A stretch of 10,817 nucleotides of DNA from Devosia sp. GTDB lineage: Bacteria > Pseudomonadota > Alphaproteobacteria > Rhizobiales > Devosiaceae. Below the pieces are notes generated by a model. That model saw nothing but the letters and a program-made list of their open reading frames with translations, was not told the origin of the DNA and searched no databases. The translations under genes and the position numbers were made by a program. The stretch is from positions 1 to 10,817 of the forward strand of contig JAQGKH010000276.1 in assembly GCA_028290225.1 (NCBI GenBank). The letters run 5' to 3'. Shown piece after piece: positions 1-4,940 of this stretch. Numbering within the stretch: the first letter of the stretch is position 1; each line of letters begins with the position of its first letter.

Positions 1-229
1 GCAATTCCCAATGCATGCGATGGGCAGTGCGGAACAGTTGTTCACCCACCTCGGTCAGCACCAGGCCGCGCGCATGGCGGATGAAGAGCTTGAGCCCCAG
101 ATCATCCTCCAGTGCCGAGATCTGGCGGCTGACGGCCGACTGGCTCATGCCAAGCTTTTCAGCGGCATGCGTGAAACTACCCGACTCGGCGGCGGTGTGA
201 AAAATCCGGAGCTTGTCCCAGTCGAGCAT
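1..229 (-). CDS. lsrB: LysR-family transcriptional regulator, LsrB/VtlR-like (N-terminal part, runs off left edge)
   Basis: Seen: 76 codons reading leftward from an ATG at 229, beginning MLDWDKLRIFHTAAESGSFT. Residues about 18-37 form the winged helix-turn-helix of LysR proteins (SFTHAAEKLGMSQSAVSRQI), followed by the usual linker helix and the RHARGLVLTEVGE wing. The C-terminal effector domain lies outside the window; the family is about 300 residues. Known: this N-terminus closely resembles LsrB of Sinorhizobium and VtlR of Brucella, regulators of stress, envelope and small-RNA genes, and in rhizobia that gene also lies next to trxB. Inferred: a cytoplasmic DNA-binding regulator cotranscribed with trxB, whose stop is 29 bp upstream. 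Only a weak AAGAAAG ribosome-binding site precedes the ATG, so translation may depend partly on trxB. LysR membership is certain; the LsrB assignment rests on remembered similarity plus synteny. Confidence 0.85.
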   Translation of the reverse strand, partial: MLDWDKLRIFHTAAESGSFTHAAEKLGMSQSAVSRQISALEDDLGLKLFIRHARGLVLTEVGEQLFRTAHRMHWEL

Positions 230-258
230 TTTGGCGTGCTTTCTTGTTGGTGGGTGGT

Positions 259-1209
259 CTACTCCGCCGCTTCGGCGAGTTCGTGTTCGGCCAAGAACCG
301 TTCGGCGTCAAGCGCGGCCATGCAGCCCATGCCGGCGGCCGTTATGGCCTGGCGATAAACGTCGTCGGTGACATCCCCAGCAGCAAAAACGCCGGGAATG
401 TTGGTTTGAGTGGTGCCCGGCTGAACCTGCAGATAGCCGCCGGGCTTCATGTCGAGCTTGCCGGCAAACATCGCGGTCGCCGGTGAGTGGCCGATAGCGA
501 CGAATACCCCGTCGATGGGCTGGGTATAGGTGCGGCCGCTCTTGAGGTCGCGCAGGGTGACCGCGTTGACCGAAGGCGGCATGGCACTGCCGTCGATCTC
601 GGCAATCTCGGTGTTCCAGCGCACTTCGATCCTGGGGTTCTTGAACAGGCGATCTTGCAGGATGCGCTCGGCGCGGAACTCGGAGCGGCGATGCACCAGA
701 ATGACCTTGGACGCGAAATTGGTGAGGAACAGGGCTTCTTCGACGGCGGTGTTGCCGCCACCCACCACGACCACTTCCTTGTTGCGATAGAAAAAGCCAT
801 CGCAGGTGGCGCAGGCGGAAACGCCAAAGCCCTGGAACTTCTGTTCGGAGGGCAGGCCGAGCCATTTGGCCTGAGCGCCGGTGCAGATGATGATGCTGTC
901 GGCGGTATAGGTGGTGCCGCTGTCGCTGGTGAGAACAAAGGGGCGGCGGTCGAAATCCACCGCCGTGATCACATCATTGACGATGCGCGTGCCGACATGC
1001 TCGGCCTGGGCGCGCATTTGGTCCATGAGCCAGGGACCCTGGATCACATCGGCAAAGCCGGGGTAATTCTCCACATCGGTGGTGATGGTCAACTGGCCAC
1101 CGGGCTGGATTCCCTGGATCATCACCGGCTCCAGCATGGCACGCGCCGCATAGATTGCAGCGGTATAGCCGGCCGGCCCCGAACCGATGATGATGACTTT
1201 CGCGTGCAT
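259..1209 (-). CDS. trxB: Thioredoxin-disulfide reductase
   Basis: This FAD enzyme uses NADPH to reduce thioredoxin in the cytoplasm, supplying electrons for disulfide reduction, ribonucleotide reduction and oxidant defence. Seen: 316 residues, the normal bacterial length. The FAD-binding GSGPAGYTAAIYAAR is at residues 9-23. The redox-active CATC is at 133-136 inside SACATCDGFF. The NADPH-binding VVGGGNTAVEEA (148-159) is followed by HRR (173-175), and the second FAD motif FAAGDV is at 275-280. All key residues are present. The ATG at 1209 is supported by GGGGAGAG (1217-1224) seven bases upstream. It lies 155 bp after greA with its own possible promoter, and is followed by lsrB after 29 bp. 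That pairing suggests joint control of redox homeostasis. No anomaly seen. Confidence 0.97.
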   Translation of the reverse strand: MHAKVIIIGSGPAGYTAAIYAARAMLEPVMIQGIQPGGQLTITTDVENYPGFADVIQGPWLMDQMRAQAEHVGTRIVNDVITAVDFDRRPFVLTSDSGTTYTADSIIICTGAQAKWLGLPSEQKFQGFGVSACATCDGFFYRNKEVVVVGGGNTAVEEALFLTNFASKVILVHRRSEFRAERILQDRLFKNPRIEVRWNTEIAEIDGSAMPPSVNAVTLRDLKSGRTYTQPIDGVFVAIGHSPATAMFAGKLDMKPGGYLQVQPGTTQTNIPGVFAAGDVTDDVYRQAITAAGMGCMAALDAERFLAEHELAEAAE

Positions 1210-1216
1210 CGCAACG

Positions 1217-1224
1217 CTCTCCCC
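1217..1224 (-). promoter_or_regulatory. Ribosome-binding site of trxB
   Basis: GGGGAGAG on the minus strand, seven bases before the trxB ATG. It fixes the start codon. Confidence 0.75.
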
Positions 1225-1231
1225 AGATTAC

Positions 1232-1249
1232 GAGGCTCCCTTGAGCCTC
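1232..1249 (-). repeat. Perfect inverted repeat in trxB leader region
   Basis: GAGGCTC, four-base spacer, GAGCCTC: a perfect 7-bp stem lying just before the trxB ribosome-binding site on the minus strand. No T-tract follows on either strand, so it is not a standard intrinsic terminator. It may be an operator or a 5'-leader hairpin; its place next to the possible -10 element at 1251-1256 fits an operator better. Confidence 0.5.
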
Positions 1250-1250
1250 A

Positions 1251-1279
1251 GTTAAAAGCCGAAGTGCGGGCGGATTCAA
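1251..1279 (-). promoter_or_regulatory. Putative sigma-70-type promoter of trxB
   Basis: On the minus strand, TTGAAT (1274-1279) and TTTAAC (1251-1256) are separated by 17 bases, each matching four of six consensus positions. It lies in the greA-trxB gap about 40 bases before the start codon. This is a pattern match only; no transcription start is shown. Confidence 0.35.
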
Positions 1280-1324
1280 GGCCAGCTGCATGGCAGGGCC
1301 AATTCGGCCGACGCTGTGCACCTA

Positions 1325-1340
1325 AAAAGCACAGTGTGCA
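1325..1340 (-). terminator. greA: Weak candidate terminator downstream of greA
   Basis: On the minus strand, GCAC-ACT-GTGC is followed by TTTTT, 25-40 bases after the greA stop. The stem has only 4 bp, so it would be a weak terminator and may allow read-through into trxB. Confidence 0.25.
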
Positions 1341-1364
1341 CGCGCCTTTGCCCGTTCGGCAGGC

Positions 1365-1838
1365 TTAGTTGTAGCGGATCTTGAGGATTTCATAGGAGCG
1401 GGAGCCACCGGGGGCTGCCACTTCAAACGAATCGCCGACCGACTTGCCGATCATGGCCCGGGCAATGGGCGAGGAAATGGAGATGCGCCCGGCCGAAGCG
1501 TCTGCCTCGGGATCGCCCACCACCTGGTAGGTCTTTTCTTCCTCGGTGTCCTCGTCGACATAGGTGACGGTGGCGCCAAACTTGACGGAGGAGCCGGAAA
1601 GCTTGGAGACATCGATGATGTCGGCCAGCGCCAGGATGGTTTCGAGTTCCTTGATGCGGCCTTCGTTGAGGCTTTGCTGTTCCTTGGCCGCCGAATATTC
1701 GGCGTTTTCGGACAGGTCCCCATGGGCGCGTGCTTCGGAAATGGCGTCGATGATGCGACGGCGCTCATTGGCGGTGCGGTGCTCAAATTCTGCGGTAAGG
1801 GCCTTGTGGCCCTGCACCGTCATCGGGATCTTGTCCAT
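1365..1838 (-). CDS. greA: Transcription elongation factor GreA
   Basis: GreA enters the secondary channel of RNA polymerase and stimulates cleavage of backtracked transcripts, rescuing stalled complexes. Seen: 157 residues, the standard length. The N-terminal coiled coil (about 1-75) carries DLSENAEY at its tip, with Asp41 and Glu44 at exactly the catalytic positions of E. coli GreA. The C-terminal FKBP-like domain (about 80-157) has the expected ISISSPIARAMIGKSVGD and a SYEILKIRY ending. The ATG at 1838 has GGAGG (1847-1851) eight bases upstream. It lies between the cold-shock gene and trxB on the same strand, but a strong terminator separates it from the former, so it probably has its own promoter. 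No anomaly seen. Confidence 0.97.
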   Translation of the reverse strand: MDKIPMTVQGHKALTAEFEHRTANERRRIIDAISEARAHGDLSENAEYSAAKEQQSLNEGRIKELETILALADIIDVSKLSGSSVKFGATVTYVDEDTEEEKTYQVVGDPEADASAGRISISSPIARAMIGKSVGDSFEVAAPGGSRSYEILKIRYN

Positions 1839-1973
1839 TCGTCTCGCCTCCAGGGCAAATGCAGGTGTCTTCCAGCCAAAACCCGTTCGGCATCCGCTTC
1901 ACGACAAGTTTTCAGGGAAGATGGGCTCAAAATGCCTGCCCGCCGCGTCGCGGTCAAGCAGGTGACGCCGAAC

Positions 1974-2001
1974 AACATAGGGTGTCCCCACGTCCATTCA
2001 A
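1974..2001 (-). promoter_or_regulatory. greA: Putative promoter of greA
   Basis: On the minus strand, TTGAAT (1996-2001) and TATGTT (1974-1979) are 16 bases apart, each four of six to the sigma-70 consensus. The -35 hexamer is identical to the one proposed for trxB. It is a pattern match only. Confidence 0.25.
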
Positions 2002-2131
2002 GCTCAGATGAGAGAAGGGAGTGAATCGGTGGTGGGCTAATCGGCTGATCGGGACGAGGTCAGTTCTCGAAGCTCGCCTTGTGTGGGGGAGCGCATGGTC
2101 AGCCGCGCCGATGGGGCCAGCGGCAAGCAAC

Positions 2132-2158
2132 AAAAAAGCGCACCACAAGGATGCGCTT
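2132..2158 (-). terminator. Intrinsic terminator of the cold-shock gene
   Basis: On the minus strand, AAGCGCA and TGCGCTT form a perfect 7-bp stem around a nine-base loop. The T run (2132-2137) overlaps the end of the right arm. It begins 23 bases after the cold-shock stop codon and is a textbook Rho-independent terminator, the best in the window. Confidence 0.85.
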
Positions 2159-2181
2159 GAAGCTGGGGTATGGATAATGGG

Positions 2182-2391
2182 TCAGGATGGAACGAGATTG
2201 TCGGCGGCGGACTTGCCGGTGCGCTTGTCCTTGACGATCTCGTAGGTGATCTTCTGGCCTTCGTCGAGACCATTAAGCCCCGAGCGCTGAACCGCCGAGA
2301 TGTGGACAAAAACGTCCGTGCCGCCTTCGTCGGGCTGGATGAAGCCGTAGCCCTTTTGACCGTTGAACCACTTTACGGTGCCAGTTGCCAT
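2182..2391 (-). CDS. cspA: CspA-family cold-shock protein
   Basis: A small single-stranded RNA/DNA-binding protein that acts as an RNA chaperone in the cytoplasm. Seen: 69 residues making one complete cold-shock domain. RNP1 is KGYGFI (13-18), RNP2 is VFVHIS (27-32), and the conserved GTVKWFN is at 4-10. The ATG at 2391 has GAGGGA (2401-2406) nine bases upstream. It is monocistronic by appearance, with its own strong terminator. Known: such proteins are often multicopy in alphaproteobacteria and not all are cold-induced, so the symbol marks the family, not a proven orthologue. Several short palindromes lie 50-130 bases upstream, but I see no clear promoter and no recognisable cold-box. Confidence 0.95.
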   Translation of the reverse strand: MATGTVKWFNGQKGYGFIQPDEGGTDVFVHISAVQRSGLNGLDEGQKITYEIVKDKRTGKSAADNLVPS

Positions 2392-2442
2392 GATGCGCGT
2401 TCCCTCGTGCAGTCGCTGCTGTAGGCAGTCCCGATCACAATG

Positions 2443-2455
2443 ACCAAGACTTGGT
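2443..2455. repeat. Short palindrome upstream of the cold-shock gene
   Basis: ACCAAG-A-CTTGGT, perfect 6-bp arms with a one-base centre, 52 bp before the cold-shock start. The size suits a dimeric regulator site, but nothing identifies a regulator. Confidence 0.4.
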
Positions 2456-2598
2456 TGAATCGAATTCTCGGATAGTGACGTCAGCAGGGGCGAATGGTGT
2501 TCGCATGATCAGATCAGTCGGCCGCTTTATTCGATGTCGGGAGCTTAGCTGTAAAAAAGAGGGGGTTCAATACAGTGAATGCGCGTGCCGAAGCGTCC

Positions 2599-2618
2599 CG
2601 CCAAACAGCGGTTTGGCG
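2599..2618. repeat. Stem-loop sequence with 8-bp perfect arms
   Basis: CGCCAAAC, loop AGCG, GTTTGGCG. It would fold stably as RNA or DNA. No T-tract follows on either strand, so it is not an ordinary intrinsic terminator. An 18-bp palindrome with one mismatch, centred on GGGCCC, follows at 2628-2645. Confidence 0.55.
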
Positions 2619-2627
2619 AGGGGCGGG

Positions 2628-2645
2628 GCACTGGGGCCCAAGTGC
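2628..2645. repeat. Imperfect palindrome centred on GGGCCC
   Basis: GCACTGGGGCCCAAGTGC reads the same on both strands apart from one mismatched pair. It lies ten bases after the stem-loop at 2599-2618. Confidence 0.4.
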
Positions 2646-2861
2646 TTGGCGAAGACTTCAGCCTTTACCGAGACGCGAACTGGAGCCGCGCCGAACACGG
2701 GAGTTGTTCAGCGGCAGCATAGGCGCTGCATGCGACGCCAAGATGTTAGCCCAAATGCGGGGCAATGTAACCCTGCCGTGCAATAGCTGTTCTTGCTTTC
2801 GACAGGGATTTGCGCCACATCGTCGCTCCGACACCTCCCTCCATTCAGAGATCGTACGCGC

Positions 2862-3800
2862 TTGACCAAGGCGTTTCAGACTTCGGGCGACATGATCGCC
2901 GACCGACGTGCCGGTTATGCACGGCTGTTGAGCGACAACGGCGACCACCAGGCTGCTGCAGAACTCATGGCACAGGCGCTGGAACTCGCTCCCGAATGGG
3001 CCGCGGGATGGGACCTGCTTGGCAGCTTCAGCGAAAAGGCGGGTGATCTGAGCGGCGCCATTTCGGCCTGGCGGCATCTGGAAGCGCTGGACGACGACGG
3101 GGTATTCGGCGCCGCGCTCAAACTCTCGGCGCATGGGGCCAATGTGGCCGGCGCCGGGACCGCGGTGAGTTATGTCGAGGCCTTGTTCGATCAATATGCG
3201 CCGCGCTTTGAAATGGCCCTGGTGGGCAAGCTGGGCTATCAGGTGCCGGCGCTGCTCGATGGCATGATCGAGCAGGAAATGGCGCGGCTCGGCATCGGCG
3301 GGTTCGGCGAGGCGCTGGATCTGGGTTGTGGCACCGGCCTGATGGGCGAGCGGTTGCGCTCCAAGGTCGAGCGGCTGGTCGGGGTCGATCTATCCGCCGC
3401 GATGGTGGCGGAGGCCCGGCGGAAGGGGATCTATGACGAGCTGGAAAAAGCGGAACTGGTGCAGTTTCTTCAACGCCGCCCGCCTGAGGCGGATTTGATC
3501 ACTGCTGCCGACGTGCTGATTTACTGCGGGGCACTGCCACCGGTGCTCCAAGCCATGGTCGCGGCGCTACGGCCCGGCGGGCTGCTGGTGTTCTCGCTGG
3601 AGGCCCATGACGGAGAGGAGGCGGTGTTTTTGCGCCCGTCATTGCGCTATGCGCATGGGGTTGCCGCGACCGGAGTGGCGCTCGCCGATGCGGGCCTCCA
3701 TGTGCGCCAGTTCGAAACTGCGGTTTTGCGGCAGGACCGTGGGGCCCCGATCACCGGCATTCTGGTGGTGGCACAAAAACCGGCTGATGCCGCAGCCTGA
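2862..3800 (+). CDS. TPR-containing class I SAM-dependent methyltransferase
   Basis: Seen: with a TTG start at 2862 the product has 312 residues. Residues about 13-79 look like two tetratricopeptide repeats (ALELAPEWAAGWDLLG at the junction). A linker with YVEALFDQYAPRF (104-116) follows, then a Rossmann methyltransferase domain: SAM motif I ALDLGCGTGLMG (151-162), acidic strand GVDLS (174-178), and LRPGGLLVFSLE (236-247). Known: this order matches the predicted TPR methyltransferases of COG4976, whose substrates are mostly undefined; the TPR part probably binds the protein target. Start choice: TTG 2862 begins TKAFQTSGDMIADRR, which fits homologues as I remember them. An in-frame TTG at 2793 would add 23 non-homologous-looking residues, and ATG 2892 would trim ten. 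No start has a strong ribosome-binding site. ltaE follows after 9 bp. Confidence 0.85.
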   Translation: MTKAFQTSGDMIADRRAGYARLLSDNGDHQAAAELMAQALELAPEWAAGWDLLGSFSEKAGDLSGAISAWRHLEALDDDGVFGAALKLSAHGANVAGAGTAVSYVEALFDQYAPRFEMALVGKLGYQVPALLDGMIEQEMARLGIGGFGEALDLGCGTGLMGERLRSKVERLVGVDLSAAMVAEARRKGIYDELEKAELVQFLQRRPPEADLITAADVLIYCGALPPVLQAMVAALRPGGLLVFSLEAHDGEEAVFLRPSLRYAHGVAATGVALADAGLHVRQFETAVLRQDRGAPITGILVVAQKPADAAA

Positions 3801-3803
3801 GGA
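3799..3803 (+). promoter_or_regulatory. ltaE: ltaE ribosome-binding site overlapping the upstream stop codon
   Basis: GAGGA lies six bases before the ltaE ATG and shares bases with the methyltransferase TGA (3798-3800). This suggests translational coupling of the two genes. Confidence 0.65.
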
Positions 3804-3809
3804 TCACGC

Positions 3810-4829
3810 ATGAACACGCTCCGTTTCGATTTCCGCTCTGACACCGTGACCCGCCCGTCGGCCGGGATGCGGGCGGCGATGGCTGCCGCCGAAGTCGGCG
3901 ACGATGTTTATGGGGACGATCCGACGGTGAACCAGCTCGAGCAGCGCATGGCGGCGCTGCTGGGTAAGGAAGCGGCGCTGTTCGTGCCGTCCGGGACCAT
4001 GTCCAACCTGCTGGCGCTAATGAGCCATTGCGGACGGGGGGACGAGTTCATCGCGGGGCAGGATGCCCATTGCTACAAGTGGGAAGCGGGTGGAGCGGCG
4101 GTGCTGGGCTCGATCCAGCCACAGCCGGTGGCGCATCAGCCGGACGGAACCATGGCGCTGGTCGAACTGGAAGCAGCGATCAAGGACGAGGACCAGCACT
4201 TTGCGCGCACGCGCGTGATTGCGCTGGAGAATACCTTTGGCGGGCGGGTATTGCCCGTTGCGTATATGCAGGCCGTTGCGGAACTGACGCAGCGGCGCGG
4301 ATTGGGGCTGCACCTGGATGGAGCGCGGGCGTTCAATGCCTGCGTGGCGCTGGGGATCGACATCTCGGTTTTCGCTGCGCCGTTCGACACGGTGTCGATC
4401 TGCCTGTCCAAGGGGCTCGGCACGCCGGTGGGGTCGGTGCTGGTTGGCAAGGACGCGCTGATCGACAAGGCGCGGCGGCATCGCAAGATGCTTGGAGGCG
4501 GCATGCGGCAGGCGGGCATTCTCGCTGCGGCCGGGCTGTATGCGCTCGAGCATAATGTGGCGCGGCTGGCCGAGGATCACCGGCGCGCCAGGCAGCTGGC
4601 CGACGGGCTGGCGGCGTTTCCGGACCTTACCGTGACGGCGCCCGACACCAATATCGTGTTTGTTCAGGCCGCGGTGGAGCTTGAAGCGGCGATGTCGCGG
4701 TTTCTGGCGGACCGGGGCGTTGGCGTGGGCGGTCAGTATGGGCAGCAGCGCTGGGTCACCCATCTCGATATCGATGATGGCGCGATCGAGGAGAGCCTGG
4801 GCGTGGTCCGGGACTTCTTTGGCGCCTGA
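3810..4829 (+). CDS. ltaE: Low-specificity L-threonine aldolase
   Basis: A PLP enzyme that cleaves L-threonine and L-allo-threonine to glycine and acetaldehyde in the cytoplasm. Seen: 339 residues, against 333 in E. coli LtaE, with near colinear similarity throughout. The N-terminus is FDFRSDTVTRPS. PLP-stacking His87 lies in DAHCYKWEAGG. His130 lies in QHFARTR. Asp170 and Arg173 lie in HLDGAR. The PLP-binding lysine is Lys201 in SICLSKGLGTPVG. KMLGGGMRQAGILAAAG (226-242) is highly conserved in the family. Arg314 near the C-terminus is a probable substrate-carboxylate ligand, by comparison with E. coli. The ATG at 3810 has a good ribosome-binding site. It is the second gene of a two-gene unit and faces carB tail to tail. 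The substrate stereo-preference is inferred from similarity only. Confidence 0.95.
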   Translation: MNTLRFDFRSDTVTRPSAGMRAAMAAAEVGDDVYGDDPTVNQLEQRMAALLGKEAALFVPSGTMSNLLALMSHCGRGDEFIAGQDAHCYKWEAGGAAVLGSIQPQPVAHQPDGTMALVELEAAIKDEDQHFARTRVIALENTFGGRVLPVAYMQAVAELTQRRGLGLHLDGARAFNACVALGIDISVFAAPFDTVSICLSKGLGTPVGSVLVGKDALIDKARRHRKMLGGGMRQAGILAAAGLYALEHNVARLAEDHRRARQLADGLAAFPDLTVTAPDTNIVFVQAAVELEAAMSRFLADRGVGVGGQYGQQRWVTHLDIDDGAIEESLGVVRDFFGA

Positions 4830-4842
4830 CTTCCCCTGGATT

Positions 4843-4852
4843 GGCGGGGCTG
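4843..4852 (+). repeat. Extra copy of the downstream hairpin arm
   Basis: GGCGGGGCTG here is identical to 4914-4923 and complementary to 4899-4908. In an ltaE transcript it could pair with the central arm in place of the adjacent hairpin. Confidence 0.5.
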
Positions 4853-4898
4853 AGACTCCTCGAAGTTCGCGCGCTACTGGGGCCGGGCAGAGTTTCAA

Positions 4899-4923
4899 CA
4901 GCCCCGCCGCGATGGCGGGGCTG
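4899..4923. terminator. GC-rich hairpin between convergent ltaE and carB
   Basis: CAGCCCCGCC, five-base loop, GGCGGGGCTG: a perfect 10-bp stem placed 70 bp after the ltaE stop and 18 bp after the carB stop. It is probably a shared bidirectional terminator or a 3'-end stabilising hairpin. T-tracts are poor on both sides (TTGAAACT on the minus side), so it may need Rho or only protect 3' ends. Confidence 0.65.
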
Positions 4924-4940
4924 CAAGTCAGTCGCCGAGG

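Larger units (their letters stand above)
1839..2181. other. Intergenic stretch between the cold-shock gene and greA
   Basis: This 343-bp stretch carries no supportable gene. It holds the intrinsic terminator of the cold-shock gene (2132-2158), a possible greA promoter (1974-2001) and the greA ribosome-binding site (1847-1851). Short open frames crossing it on both strands have no recognisable protein features. If the promoter call is right, greA has a leader of roughly 125 bases in which I see no known riboswitch. Confidence 0.6.
2392..2861. other. Divergent intergenic region between the cold-shock gene and the methyltransferase
   Basis: About 470 bp with no gene I can support. It must hold the divergent promoters, but no convincing -35/-10 pair was seen. 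It contains palindromes centred near 2449, 2480 and 2511, a stem-loop at 2599-2618 and an imperfect palindrome at 2628-2645. Short frames crossing it show no domain-like sequence. Confidence 0.6.

Noticed and set aside
487..1368. A 293-codon plus-strand frame over trxB
   Set aside because: Antisense shadow of trxB; no recognisable motif, and the minus-strand gene has all catalytic residues.
2451..2865. Plus-strand frames of 111 and 96 codons in the csp-methyltransferase gap
   Set aside because: No domain motif and no clear ribosome-binding site; residue content looks like random GC-rich translation, and both cross the stem-loop region.
2658..3194. A 178-codon minus-strand frame
   Set aside because: More than half lies antisense to the methyltransferase TPR region; no family resemblance.
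4017..4898. A 293-codon minus-strand frame over ltaE
   Set aside because: Antisense shadow of a well-conserved aldolase gene; composition rich in R, H, P and Q, with no domain features.
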